Source: UBA6985 sp946536225 (lineage in GTDB: Bacteria; Bacillota_I; Bacilli_A; RF39; UBA660). Taken from it: 64,000 bases of DNA. The translations under genes were made by a program, and so were the position numbers. Where the stretch lies: NCBI GenBank assembly GCA_946536225.1, contig CAMNEE010000001.1, positions 124,001-188,000 on the forward strand, read 5' to 3'. Below are positions 51,136 through 60,465 of the stretch, in pieces; the first letter of the stretch is position 1, and each line of letters begins with the position of its first letter. Under the pieces are notes generated by a model. That model was given only the letters and a program-made list of their open reading frames with translations. It was not told where the DNA came from and did no database searches.

Positions 51136-51936
51136 ATGGATGATGATAGCAAGAAAATATTACTCTTAAAAATAGGAGTAGGTTTCTTAGTATTTTTAGC
51201 TATTCTTGTTGTTATAGGTATTATACTTGCAGTTAAGAATGGTAATAAAAAACAAGATGATGGATATGAGGCAACTACTAGAAGAACTATAAGTGGATTT
51301 ACTAGTGAAGAAGTAGTAACTGGTAATACAAATGAGTCGACTAGTACTACAGTTGAGACAACTAGTACAACTGAGGTTACGTCTTCTACTAGTACAACTA
51401 CTACAACTGCAAGAGCAGTTGTTCCAACTAATCCAAATACTACTAGAAGAACAACTAAAAGAGTTACACAACCACCTCAAACACAAGCACCACAACCAAC
51501 TACACCAGTTGTTCCTGAAATAGTATTTACTGAAATAACTAGTAGTAATAGGTCTAACTATGCAAATGCTGATTCATCTTTTGAATGGAGTTTAGTTAAT
51601 ATTATACAAAGTAAGACTAGTTCTAAATACAAAGTAGCTGCAGAGTTAAGAACTGCTGCTGAGCAAATTGCAGAAGTTTGCTGCAATAGTGGTAAGAACT
51701 ATTGCAATGAAGATGCTACTCAAAAATTTAATGAGTTAGGTTATAATTTCTTTACAATTAATTATAATGATTATGGTTCTGGATTAACTGCGTCTCAAGC
51801 TTATAGCAATATTAAGAGTGCAGGTAGAAGCGTAATTGAAAGTGGAAAATATAAATGGGTAGGAGTAGGAGTTATTAAGAATCCTAAACTTGGAGGTACT
51901 ACTTGTTACTCAGTTGTTATGTCATATGATAATTAG
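51136..51936 (+). CDS. Thr-rich surface protein with CAP-like C-terminal domain
   Basis: About 266 residues. One membrane helix (about 9-31), then a Thr/Ser/Pro-rich stalk (about 40-130, including TTTTTARAVVPTNPNTTRR), then a ~130-residue C-terminal domain. That domain resembles the CAP/SCP fold: AAELRTAAEQIAEVCC, QAYSNIKSAGRSVIESGKYK, WVGVGVIKNPKLGGTTCYSV. The usual CAP histidines are not seen. Its Cys could pair outside the cell. ATG 51136 follows aaggtga; an in-frame GTG at 51127 overlaps it. ffh follows 11 bp later. Confidence 0.72.
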   Translation: MDDDSKKILLLKIGVGFLVFLAILVVIGIILAVKNGNKKQDDGYEATTRRTISGFTSEEVVTGNTNESTSTTVETTSTTEVTSSTSTTTTTARAVVPTNPNTTRRTTKRVTQPPQTQAPQPTTPVVPEIVFTEITSSNRSNYANADSSFEWSLVNIIQSKTSSKYKVAAELRTAAEQIAEVCCNSGKNYCNEDATQKFNELGYNFFTINYNDYGSGLTASQAYSNIKSAGRSVIESGKYKWVGVGVIKNPKLGGTTCYSVVMSYDN

Positions 51937-51947
51937 GAGGGTTTTAA

Positions 51948-53255
51948 ATGTTTGAATATATGGGAGATAGACTTTCTAATGCCATTAAGAATATTCGTGG
52001 TATGGGAAGGATTACTGAAGATAATATAAGTGAGGCTATGCGTGAAATACGTATGGCTCTTTTAGAGGCAGACGTTAACTATGAAGTAGTTAAAGAGTTT
52101 GTTAAAAACGTTAAAGAAAAAGCTTTAGGTATGGATGTTGGTAAAAGTCTTAAACCTGAAGAAGTATTTATAAAACTTGTAAAAGATGAATTAGTTTCCC
52201 TTTTAGGTGGAGACTATGTTCCTTTAGAAACTAATGGAAATCCAACTATAATAATGATGGTTGGTTTACAAGGTTCTGGTAAAACTACTATGAGTGGTAA
52301 GATTGCCAACTTAGTTAGAAAGAAATATAAAAAGAATCCTTTACTTGTTGCTTGTGATATTTATAGACCTGCAGCAATTGACCAATTGGTTGAAGTTGGT
52401 AAAGGACTTGGTGTAACAGTATTTGAAGAAGGAAAAAAGAATCCTAATGAAATTATTCGTCATGCCTTAGAATATGCTAAAGAAAATAAACATAATTATA
52501 TAATCATAGATACTGCTGGTAGATTACAAATTGATGAGACTTTGATGGGAGAACTTGTTGATATTCAAAATGAATTTCATCCAAATGAAGTATTACTTGT
52601 AATTGATGCTATGATGGGTCAAGATGCTATTAATGTTATAAATGGATTTAATGATAAATTAAGTTTAACTGGTGCTATTCTTACTAAGATGGATGGTAAT
52701 ACTAAAGGTGGTGTTGCTTTATCTGTAAGACATTTAACTAATGTACCTATCAAGTTAGTAGGTGACTCTGAAAAGATGGATGGAGTAAGTGAATTCTATC
52801 CTGAAAGAATGGCTGAACGTATTCTAGATATGGGTGATATTTTATCTATTGCTGAAAAAGTAGAAGGAATATACAGTGAGGCTGATGCTAAAGACTTAGC
52901 TAAGAAGATGAGAAAAGGTGAATATGATTTAGATGATTTTCTAAATACACTTGGTCAATTTAAAAAGCTTGGACCTTTAGAAAATTTACTTAAGATGATT
53001 CCTGGAGCTAGAAAAGCTGGACTTAATAATATCAATTTTAATCCTAAAGATATGGCTCATATTGAAGCAATTATTCAATCAATGACACCATATGAAAGAA
53101 AACATCCTGATGTAATTAAAATGACTCGTAAACAAAGAATTGCTAAAGGATCAGCAAGAAGTGTTGAAGAAGTTAATAGATTATTAAATCAATTTGAACA
53201 AATGAAAAAAATGATGAAACAATTTAATAATGGTAATTTTAAAATGCCTTTCTAG
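51948..53255 (+). CDS. ffh: signal recognition particle protein Ffh
   Basis: A 435-residue SRP54 GTPase. N-domain about 1-85. G-domain with the P-loop GLQGSGKTTM, IIDTAGR, LTKMDG and GDSEKMD motifs. Methionine-rich M-domain at the C-terminus, ending in MKKMMKQFNNGNFKMPF. It binds signal sequences and 4.5S RNA and targets ribosomes to the membrane. The usual upstream partner ylxM is not present; ffh instead follows a surface-protein gene. SD aggaggg. Confidence 0.96.
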   Translation: MFEYMGDRLSNAIKNIRGMGRITEDNISEAMREIRMALLEADVNYEVVKEFVKNVKEKALGMDVGKSLKPEEVFIKLVKDELVSLLGGDYVPLETNGNPTIIMMVGLQGSGKTTMSGKIANLVRKKYKKNPLLVACDIYRPAAIDQLVEVGKGLGVTVFEEGKKNPNEIIRHALEYAKENKHNYIIIDTAGRLQIDETLMGELVDIQNEFHPNEVLLVIDAMMGQDAINVINGFNDKLSLTGAILTKMDGNTKGGVALSVRHLTNVPIKLVGDSEKMDGVSEFYPERMAERILDMGDILSIAEKVEGIYSEADAKDLAKKMRKGEYDLDDFLNTLGQFKKLGPLENLLKMIPGARKAGLNNINFNPKDMAHIEAIIQSMTPYERKHPDVIKMTRKQRIAKGSARSVEEVNRLLNQFEQMKKMMKQFNNGNFKMPF

Positions 53256-53264
53256 GTGATGATG

Positions 53265-53813
53265 ATGAATAAGATAAAATTTGTTTTATTCGGAGTTATT
53301 GCTACTTTGTTCATATTTACTATATTTGGTATTATTAATTCTGTAATAAATATGAACAGTACTATTTATGTTAAAGAAGTACCAAAGTTTGATGAAAAGA
53401 TAGATACAATAAACAAGAATATAGGAAAAATAAAAAATGAAGTGTGTGTTAGTAGACTTAATAATCTTGTTTCAAGGGTAAAAGATACATACTATAAAAA
53501 GAATGTTAGTTTAAAAGAATACTATAAAAATTATAATAAAGATGATGTGACTTTTAGTGATTTATTTGATTTAACACTTTCTTCGTGTGGAGTATCAAGT
53601 GAAGAAGTACCAAGTATAATAGATTTAGTACTTAGTAGTAGAGTATATCCTGATAGTGTTTCTAATAGATATAGAACTTCTTATGAATTTAGAATAACAG
53701 ATTATCTTAATAGAAAAAGTACTTACGAGTTAAGTGATGAAATTGGAACTTACTCTAGTAAAGAAAATGAACTAAAAGCAATTAATGATTTAACAGAAAG
53801 ACTAGTAAAATGA
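53265..53813 (+). CDS. single-pass membrane protein of unknown function
   Basis: About 182 residues. One membrane helix (about 7-28), then an extracellular helical domain with two Cys (KNEVCVSRLNNL and LTLSSCGVSSEEV). Not recognised. Several ATGs follow in a row; 53265 is chosen since it is 6 bp after aggtg. It lies 9 bp after ffh and overlaps the next gene by 4 bp (ATGA), so the three are co-transcribed. Confidence 0.72.
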   Translation: MNKIKFVLFGVIATLFIFTIFGIINSVINMNSTIYVKEVPKFDEKIDTINKNIGKIKNEVCVSRLNNLVSRVKDTYYKKNVSLKEYYKNYNKDDVTFSDLFDLTLSSCGVSSEEVPSIIDLVLSSRVYPDSVSNRYRTSYEFRITDYLNRKSTYELSDEIGTYSSKENELKAINDLTERLVK

Positions 53814-54157
53814 AAAAAGTATATAACTTATTATTTATAATTAATGTAATACTTGGTTTATTTATCTTTGTTAATTATTTTTTCTTATATAAGTATTCTA
53901 ATTTTTCTATATTTTTATCAATTGTATTAAGTTTAATATATATTGCATGTGCGTGTCTTTATAATAATAAAAAGAATAAGAGAATAGAGTTAATAGATAT
54001 ATTATTTGTAAGCATTAGTTGTTTACTTATAATGACTATGTTTATTACAAGTATATTATTTCAATTAGAAATAAATAGTATTTATTGTTTACTATACTTT
54101 AATTTATTGATTTTAATACCACATGCACTAATAATTATTTACAATTTATTAAGATAA
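53810..54157 (+). CDS. small four-helix membrane protein
   Basis: A 115-residue protein, almost entirely hydrophobic, with about four membrane helices and a charged inner loop (NNKKNKRIE). Not recognised. The start overlaps the preceding TGA (ATGA), a sign of translational coupling with the single-pass protein just upstream. A terminator follows. Confidence 0.7.
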   Translation: MKKVYNLLFIINVILGLFIFVNYFFLYKYSNFSIFLSIVLSLIYIACACLYNNKKNKRIELIDILFVSISCLLIMTMFITSILFQLEINSIYCLLYFNLLILIPHALIIIYNLLR

Positions 54158-54190
54158 AGCGGATATTTAACATTATCTGCTTTTATTTTT
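54156..54190 (+). terminator. intrinsic terminator
   Basis: AAAGCGGATA/TATCTGCTTT (one G.T pair) with an 8-base loop and a T-rich tail. Confidence 0.78.
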
Positions 54191-54191
54191 G

Positions 54192-54220
54192 TTTACTAAA
54201 ATGTGTAAATAAACTATACT
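54192..54220 (+). promoter_or_regulatory. promoter of the 54246 gene
   Basis: TTTACT, 17-bp spacer, TATACT. SD gaaggtg follows. Confidence 0.55.
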
Positions 54221-54245
54221 TATATTAGAATTGAAGGTGTAAACA

Positions 54246-54764
54246 ATGTATGATAGAAATAAATTTTCATTTGTAGTTCTTACAGCTTTTGTATTCTTGT
54301 TTTCAATTATATGTATGAGTTTATCTTCATCTTATGGCTTAGATGAAGAAACTCCAAGATGGAATGTGTCATTTAACGCTGTAAATGTAGTTGATAGTAC
54401 TGCTTCTTTATATGATGAAGTTAGATTAAATAAGAATAGTACTTCATTATCAAAATTAGGTTTTATATTTGATAATGCTGGGGATACAATTACATATAGA
54501 ATAAATGTACTTAATTCAGGTAATAGAGATGCTGTTATTAGTTCTATTTTATTAAGCAGAGCAGTATGCTCAGATGCAACTTATTGTGATAATTTAGACT
54601 ATAACCTTACTTATGAAAATGGTACTGCAGTTTCAAGAGGAGATACGCTTCCTAAGAATAGTGGTGTAGTTATGTTATTAACATTTAAACATGTTGGTAA
54701 TACACAAGATGGTGACGTTACAATTAAGAATATTGATTTTTCGATTAATTATATGGAAGGATAG
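54246..54764 (+). CDS. secreted beta-sandwich surface protein
   Basis: A 172-residue protein. Signal-type hydrophobic start (about 8-28), then one predicted beta-sandwich domain (RWNVSFNAVNVVDS, TITYRINVLNSGNRDAVISS, VVMLLTFKHVGN, VTIKNIDFSINYM). The pattern resembles CalY/TasA-like or DUF11-like domains of surface or matrix proteins. Two Cys (CSDATYC) form a likely disulfide. No cell-wall anchor motif. The next gene, an AI-2E family transporter, starts 5 bp later. Confidence 0.7.
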   Translation: MYDRNKFSFVVLTAFVFLFSIICMSLSSSYGLDEETPRWNVSFNAVNVVDSTASLYDEVRLNKNSTSLSKLGFIFDNAGDTITYRINVLNSGNRDAVISSILLSRAVCSDATYCDNLDYNLTYENGTAVSRGDTLPKNSGVVMLLTFKHVGNTQDGDVTIKNIDFSINYMEG

Positions 54765-54769
54765 GTAAT

Positions 54770-55969
54770 ATGAAGGATATAATTCAAAGTAAATATTTTA
54801 AATGGGGTTTAACTGCTTTTTTAGTAATAGTTGCAGCTATGCTTTTAAATTATTTTATAGACAACATTGGTAATTTAATTAGTCTAATAAGTGGTTTCTT
54901 AAAGATATTAACATCTTTAATAATTGGACTTGTTATTGCATATTTATTAAATCCAATTGTTAAATTCTTTGAAAAGAAAGCATATAAGAATGTTAAATCT
55001 AGTAAGAAGAGAAGAAACATTTCTATAGCAACGACTTATGTAATTGCTATAGTTGTTACTGCTACTATTATTAGAATTGTAGTACCACAATTATTAAGTA
55101 GTGTAATCTTACTTATTCAACATTCAGATCAATATGCTATTACTATAACAAATTTCGTTAAAAAAACAGTTATTGGTGAAGCTAATTTTAGTACTTATAG
55201 TGTTTATATAAATGACTTTACTAATAGTTTAAAGAATAGCTTACCAGCACTTCAAAATGCTTTTTCTACTATTAGTAATGGTGTAGGAGTATTTGTATCA
55301 GGATTCTTTAATTTACTTATTGGTTTAGTATTCTCAGTATATATACTTGCTAATACTAAAGAATTTGCTGGTGGTACACGTAAAACACTTTATGCATTCT
55401 TTAATGTTGAAAAGGTAAATAATTTTATTAATAAAGTTAATTATGTAAATAGTATTTTCTTAAGATTTATTATTGGTAAATTAACAGACTCAAGTATTGT
55501 TTGTTTAAGTACACTTGTATTTGTACTTGTATGTGGATATCCATATCCATTACTAATTGCAATACTTATTGGTATAACAGATTTAATACCTTATTTTGGA
55601 CCATATATCGGAACAATTCCAAGTGCAATTATTATTGCAGTTGTTAATCCAGTTAAGGCTGTTATATTTATTCTATTTATTATTTGTTTACAACAAATTG
55701 ATTCAAACTTTATTACACCAAGAATTCAATCAAATGCAACAGGATTACCTTCATTCTGGGTTCTATTTGCAATTACAGTATTTGGTGGATTATTTGGAGT
55801 TGTTGGACTTTTAATTGGAGTTCCATGCTTTACAATTATTTATGAAATTGTAAGAGACTTTATAAATGACAATTTAAGAAAGAAGAGTTTACCTGTTGAA
55901 ACTGATTATTATACAACTTCAGCTCAACTGGAAGAGAAGAGAATAAAGGCTAAATTAAGTGAGGAATAG
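54770..55969 (+). CDS. AI-2E family transporter
   Basis: A 399-residue membrane protein with about eight helices. Motifs include LIIGLVIAYLLNPIVKFFEKKAYK near the N-terminus, and ITDLIPYFGPYIGTIPSAII and DSNFITPRIQSNATGLPSFWVL in the C-terminal half, which define the AI-2E transporter superfamily (PF01594). Proposed roles range from autoinducer export to Na+(Li+)/H+ antiport. No quorum gene is nearby. SD taggtaat is weak and coupling to the gene 5 bp upstream is likely. Confidence 0.9.
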   Translation: MKDIIQSKYFKWGLTAFLVIVAAMLLNYFIDNIGNLISLISGFLKILTSLIIGLVIAYLLNPIVKFFEKKAYKNVKSSKKRRNISIATTYVIAIVVTATIIRIVVPQLLSSVILLIQHSDQYAITITNFVKKTVIGEANFSTYSVYINDFTNSLKNSLPALQNAFSTISNGVGVFVSGFFNLLIGLVFSVYILANTKEFAGGTRKTLYAFFNVEKVNNFINKVNYVNSIFLRFIIGKLTDSSIVCLSTLVFVLVCGYPYPLLIAILIGITDLIPYFGPYIGTIPSAIIIAVVNPVKAVIFILFIICLQQIDSNFITPRIQSNATGLPSFWVLFAITVFGGLFGVVGLLIGVPCFTIIYEIVRDFINDNLRKKSLPVETDYYTTSAQLEEKRIKAKLSEE

Positions 55970-55990
55970 TATATTACTATTCTTTTCTTT
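55960..55990 (+). terminator. intrinsic terminator
   Basis: GAATAGTA/TACTATTC with a short loop, overlapping the transporter stop, then a T-rich tail. Confidence 0.72.
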
Positions 55991-55999
55991 TGCTTTTTT

Positions 56000-56008
56000 T
56001 GGTATAAT
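56000..56008 (+). promoter_or_regulatory. extended -10 promoter of the rlmN operon
   Basis: TGGTATAAT after a T-rich tract; ATG at 56026 with agggtgg. Confidence 0.62.
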
Positions 56009-56025
56009 TGACATAGGGTGGAAAT

Positions 56026-57048
56026 ATGAATAGTATTTTTGATTATACAATTGAAATGTTAGAAGAATACTTTCTTAGTATCGGAGAAAAGAAATTCAAA
56101 GCTAAACAAGTTTTTGAGTGGATATATCAAAAAAGGGTATATGACTTCGATCAAATGAGTAATCTTAGTATTGATTTAAGAAATAAACTTAAAGAAAACT
56201 TTGATATCTCTCTTTTAAAATTAAGAAAGAAACAAGTTAGTGAGGATACTTCTAAATATTTATTTGAATTATTCGATGGAAATCTAATTGAGTCTGTTCT
56301 TATGAGACATGACTATGGTATTTCTGTTTGTGTTTCCTCTCAAATAGGTTGTAATATGGGATGTGCTTTTTGTGAGTCAGGTAGACTTAAAAAAGTAAGA
56401 GATTTACAAGCCTATGAAATAGTAACTCAAATACTTATGATTGAAGATGATATCAAAGAAAGAATATCATCTGTTGTAGTAATGGGTATTGGAGAACCTT
56501 TTGATAATTATGATAATGTAATGAGATTTATAAGAATTATTAATGATCCAAAGGGAATTGCAATAGGCGCAAGACATATAACTGTTTCAACATCTGGATT
56601 AATAAAAGGTATTGAAAAATATGGCAATGAAAAACTACAAACTAATTTAGCTGTAAGTTTACATGCACCTAATAATACTATTAGAAACAAAATAATGCCT
56701 GTTAATAAGGCATTTAAAATAGAAGAACTAATTGATGCTATTTCTAAATATATTGAAAAGACAAATAGAAGAGTAACTATAGAATATTTGATGTTAGATA
56801 ATGTAAATGATTCTATAGAGTGTGCAGATGAACTTGCTTCATTATTAAAAGGATTAAATGTATATGTTAATTTAATACCATATAATGAAACTAGTCATAT
56901 AGAATTCAAGAAAAGTAGTAATGAACATGTTATGAAATTCTATGATGAATTAAAGAAAAAAGGGATTAACGTTACTGTTAGACGTAGATTTGGTAGTTTA
57001 ATAGATGCAGCGTGTGGTCAGCTAAGAGCAAATGAGGTGAACAAGTAA
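56026..57048 (+). CDS. rlmN: 23S rRNA/tRNA adenine-C2 methyltransferase RlmN
   Basis: A 340-residue radical-SAM enzyme. FKAKQVFEWIYQKRV in the N-terminal domain, the CX3CX2C cluster (Cys 109, 113, 116 in GCNMGCAFCESG), AVSLHAPNNTIRNKIMPVN, LIPYNE, and the C-terminal Cys (AACGQL, near 331) that carries the methyl group. It methylates A2503 of 23S rRNA and A37 of some tRNAs. The prpC start codon overlaps its stop (taATG), first link of a conserved Firmicutes operon. Confidence 0.95.
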   Translation: MNSIFDYTIEMLEEYFLSIGEKKFKAKQVFEWIYQKRVYDFDQMSNLSIDLRNKLKENFDISLLKLRKKQVSEDTSKYLFELFDGNLIESVLMRHDYGISVCVSSQIGCNMGCAFCESGRLKKVRDLQAYEIVTQILMIEDDIKERISSVVVMGIGEPFDNYDNVMRFIRIINDPKGIAIGARHITVSTSGLIKGIEKYGNEKLQTNLAVSLHAPNNTIRNKIMPVNKAFKIEELIDAISKYIEKTNRRVTIEYLMLDNVNDSIECADELASLLKGLNVYVNLIPYNETSHIEFKKSSNEHVMKFYDELKKKGINVTVRRRFGSLIDAACGQLRANEVNK

Positions 57049-57791
57049 TGAAATCATTTTATATTACAGATACAGGCAAAGTTAGAAGTCATAATGAAGA
57101 TTCTGTAACTATTGTTAAAAATGCTGCAAGTGAGCATTTAATGATTGTTGCTGATGGAATGGGAGGACATAGAGCTGGAGAAGTTGCTTCTTCTATGGTA
57201 ATTCAACAAATTGGAGAAAGATTTCAAAAACTATCAACTATTGGATCTAAACAAGATGCAATTGCTTGGTTAAGAGAAAATGTAAAAGAAGTAAATTCTA
57301 AAATAATTAGTTACTCAAATGAACATCCTGAAGCAGCTGGTCTTGGAACTACTTGTGTAATGGCTCTTTTAACTAAAGATATGCTAATATTTGTTAATAT
57401 TGGTGATTCATCTGGATTTGTATTTAAAGATGGTAAATTGAAGAAAGTTACTAAAGATCACACTCTTGTTAATTTCTTAGTTGAAACTGGAGAATTAAGT
57501 GAAGAAGATGCAGTTAATCATCCTAAGAAGAATGTTTTAATGAAAGCTCTTGGTGCAACTGATAAATGTGAAATGGACATGTTTGAAGTTGAAACTGATG
57601 TTGATGCTATTATGTTATGTTCAGATGGACTAACTAATATGCTTAGTCAAGAACAAATTGAAAGAGTTTTAAATGATGATGATTTATCTGTTGATAATAA
57701 ATTAATTAAGCTTGTTAAGAAAGCTAATGTACGTGGGGGCCTTGATAATATTTCGATAGCATTCATAGACAAAGAAGGTGTACGCAAATGA
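57048..57791 (+). CDS. prpC: PP2C-family Ser/Thr phosphatase
   Basis: A 247-residue metal-dependent phosphatase. Motifs in order: TGKVRSHNEDS, VADGMGGHRAGEVAS, GLGTTCVMALL, VNIGDSSGFVFK, TKDHTLV, LCSDGLTNML and RGGLDNISI. It removes phosphate from targets of the PASTA kinase encoded next, which starts 4 bp before its stop. Cytoplasmic; no membrane segment. It is the Stp/PrpC partner in the conserved phosphatase-kinase pair. Confidence 0.95.
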   Translation: MKSFYITDTGKVRSHNEDSVTIVKNAASEHLMIVADGMGGHRAGEVASSMVIQQIGERFQKLSTIGSKQDAIAWLRENVKEVNSKIISYSNEHPEAAGLGTTCVMALLTKDMLIFVNIGDSSGFVFKDGKLKKVTKDHTLVNFLVETGELSEEDAVNHPKKNVLMKALGATDKCEMDMFEVETDVDAIMLCSDGLTNMLSQEQIERVLNDDDLSVDNKLIKLVKKANVRGGLDNISIAFIDKEGVRK

Positions 57792-59608
57792 TAACTAAAG
57801 GTCAAAGGATAAACGATAGGTACCAGATAATGAAAACCATCGGTGAAGGTGGAATGGCAAATGTTTATCTTGCTTACGATACTATACTTGATAGAAACGT
57901 AGCAGTAAAAGTTTTACGTGGAGACTTGGCGACTGATGAAAAATTTGTAAGAAGATTTCAAAGAGAAGCATTATCTGCTAGTAGTTTAAGTCATCCTAAT
58001 ATAGTAGAAGTATACGATGTAGGAGAAGATAATGGTTCTTACTACATAGTAATGGAATATATTAAAGGTAAACATTTAAAACAATTACTTAAACAAAGAG
58101 GTAAACTTACTTTAACTGAAGTAGTTGATATCATGTTACAAGTAACTGATGGTATGAGTGCAGCACATGATAAATATATAATTCATAGAGATATTAAACC
58201 TCAAAATATAATGATTTTAGAAAATGGATTAATAAAAATAACAGACTTTGGTATAGCAATGGCACTTAATTCAACTCAACTTACCCAAACTAATTCAGTA
58301 ATGGGTTCAGTTCATTATTTACCACCTGAACAAGCAAGTGGTAAAGGTGCTACTATTCAAAGTGATGTATATTCAATGGGAATTCTTATGTATGAGTTAT
58401 TAACTGGTCAATTACCTTTTAAAGGTGATAATGCAGTTGAGATAGCTCTTAAACATATTAAAGAACCTTTCCCAAGAATTAGAAGTGTTCTTCCTAATTT
58501 ACCTCAATCAATTGAGAATATCATTATGAAAGCAACAGCTAAGAATACTAAAAATAGATATGCTGATGCTAGAGAAATGCATGATGATTTAATAACAGCT
58601 TTATCTGATGAAAGAGCAAGTGAACCAACATTTAGTTTTAAATATAAAGAAAATGATGGGGAAGAGATGGACGCAAAAGAAAAGAAAAAGACTGTTAAAA
58701 AAGATGATGTTGATTTATCTGGATTTGATGATGAAGAAGAAAAAAAGATAGATAAAAAAGAAGATAAAAAGAGTGTAAAACACAAAGAAAATGAAGAAAA
58801 GGGTGATGTAGATATAAAAGCTCATAAGTTAAGTGAAAACGAAATTAAGCGTGAAATACGTAGAAGAGAAAATAAGGTTTTATTAGTACTTGGAGTAATA
58901 TTTACAGCTTTAGTACTAATAATTGTTACAGCATTTGGTATTATGAATTTAACAGGTAATGTTAAAGAATTAAAGGTTCCAGATGTATCAAATATGTCTG
59001 AAGTTGAAGCAGCTGATGCTTTAGAAAAAGCCGGTTTAACTGTAGCTGAGGAAAATAAATATGTTCCTAGTGCTGATATACCTGAAGGAAGTGTTGTTAA
59101 GACAGATCCTGCAGCTGGTAGAACAGTTAAATCTGGTAAAGAAATAGTACTTTACTTATCTAGTGGCGATGAAGCATATACTTTACCTGACTTTATAGGT
59201 GAAGATGCAAGTAATGTTAAGTATTCTTTAGAAAAGGAACATAATTTATATGTTCAAATTAAGGCAATTGATACTGATAAGAATGCTAAAGCAAATGAAA
59301 TAATTTCTTCTGAACCTGCAGCAGGTGAAAGATTAAAATCAGGAGATACTGTAGTTTTATATATTAAACATATTGATGATGTTTATCCAGATTTCTCTAA
59401 TTCAAGTTTAAGTGATATTGAAAATTGGTGTAATGATAATGGTGTTACATTATCTGAACCTGAATATGTTGAAACTTCAGATTATCCTGCTGGTACAATC
59501 TTCTATCAAAGTAAAGCAGCTGGTTCTAAAGTTCAAGCAGGTCAAACATTACAAATACGTATTGCTCAAGAGCCATTTGATGCTGGTTCAGTAGTTGATA
59601 TTGGATAG
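57788..59608 (+). CDS. prkC: PASTA Ser/Thr protein kinase
   Basis: A 606-residue membrane kinase. Kinase domain about 1-265: GEGGMANVYLAYD, VAVKVLRGDL, IHRDIKPQNIMI, ITDFGIAMAL, MGSVHYLPPEQ. A lysine/aspartate-rich juxtamembrane stretch follows, then a membrane helix (about 358-380) and three PASTA domains (about 390-455, 460-525, 530-600). PASTA domains sense muropeptides or lipid II and the kinase controls wall synthesis and growth. In other Firmicutes YvcK is a substrate, and a yvcK-like gene is at 21439. Translation overlaps prpC by 4 bp. Confidence 0.96.
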   Translation: MITKGQRINDRYQIMKTIGEGGMANVYLAYDTILDRNVAVKVLRGDLATDEKFVRRFQREALSASSLSHPNIVEVYDVGEDNGSYYIVMEYIKGKHLKQLLKQRGKLTLTEVVDIMLQVTDGMSAAHDKYIIHRDIKPQNIMILENGLIKITDFGIAMALNSTQLTQTNSVMGSVHYLPPEQASGKGATIQSDVYSMGILMYELLTGQLPFKGDNAVEIALKHIKEPFPRIRSVLPNLPQSIENIIMKATAKNTKNRYADAREMHDDLITALSDERASEPTFSFKYKENDGEEMDAKEKKKTVKKDDVDLSGFDDEEEKKIDKKEDKKSVKHKENEEKGDVDIKAHKLSENEIKREIRRRENKVLLVLGVIFTALVLIIVTAFGIMNLTGNVKELKVPDVSNMSEVEAADALEKAGLTVAEENKYVPSADIPEGSVVKTDPAAGRTVKSGKEIVLYLSSGDEAYTLPDFIGEDASNVKYSLEKEHNLYVQIKAIDTDKNAKANEIISSEPAAGERLKSGDTVVLYIKHIDDVYPDFSNSSLSDIENWCNDNGVTLSEPEYVETSDYPAGTIFYQSKAAGSKVQAGQTLQIRIAQEPFDAGSVVDIG

Positions 59609-59613
59609 TTATT

Positions 59614-60465
59614 ATGGTTGGTAGAATTGTTAAGATAATTAGTAATACTTATACTGTATCATCTAATAACAATTTGTATGATTGCATTCCAAGGGGTAAG
59701 TTCAGATATGAGGGATTTACCCCTTTGGTAGGTGATATAGTTGAATTTAATGAGAAAGAATTAGTTATAGATTCAGTACATAAAAGAATTAATGAACTTA
59801 AAAGACCTGAGGTAGTTAATATTGATAATGTAATAATTGTAGCTAGTTTAACTAGACCTGATTTTAGTTCTTTCTTACTAGATAAGATGATTGCTAATGT
59901 TACTTTAAAAAATATTAGTCCTATTATTGTGTTAACAAAGTCAGACCTTTTAACAAAGGAAAAGATGGAAGAGTTTATTCCAATTATTGATTATTATAAT
60001 AAAATTGGTATTCCAACTTTACTTAATAGTGAATTAGATAAAATAAAAGATTTAATAAAGGGTAAACTTGTTACATTAACAGGACAAACAGGTGCTGGTA
60101 AATCCACACTTTTAAATAAGCTTAAACCTGAACTTAATATTAAGACTCAAGATATAAGTGAAGCACTTGGACGTGGTAAACATACTACAAGACACACAGA
60201 AATTTATACTTTTGATGACTTTAGTATTGTTGATACTCCAGGTTTTAGTGCTCTTGATGTTGATGTTGAAAAAGAAAATATTAGATTTGCATTTGTTGAG
60301 TTTGACAATTCAGGATGTAGGTTTAATGACTGTATGCATATAAATGAAATTGGCTGTAGAGTTAAAGAACAAGTAGAAGCACATGAAGTAATGACTTCTA
60401 GATATGAAAATTATAGAAAGATGGTTGAAGAATATGAAGATATCAGTAAGCATTCTAAAAAATAA
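59614..60465 (+). CDS. rsgA: ribosome small subunit-dependent GTPase A
   Basis: A 283-residue circularly permuted GTPase. OB fold about 1-65. VLTKSDLL (G4) comes before the P-loop GQTGAGKSTLLNKL (G1), then LGRGKHTTRHTE and DTPGFSALD (G3). A zinc finger is formed by GCRFNDCMHINEIGCR. It checks late 30S assembly. It starts 5 bp after prkC. Its end overlaps rpe by 32 bp. Confidence 0.95.
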   Translation: MVGRIVKIISNTYTVSSNNNLYDCIPRGKFRYEGFTPLVGDIVEFNEKELVIDSVHKRINELKRPEVVNIDNVIIVASLTRPDFSSFLLDKMIANVTLKNISPIIVLTKSDLLTKEKMEEFIPIIDYYNKIGIPTLLNSELDKIKDLIKGKLVTLTGQTGAGKSTLLNKLKPELNIKTQDISEALGRGKHTTRHTEIYTFDDFSIVDTPGFSALDVDVEKENIRFAFVEFDNSGCRFNDCMHINEIGCRVKEQVEAHEVMTSRYENYRKMVEEYEDISKHSKK

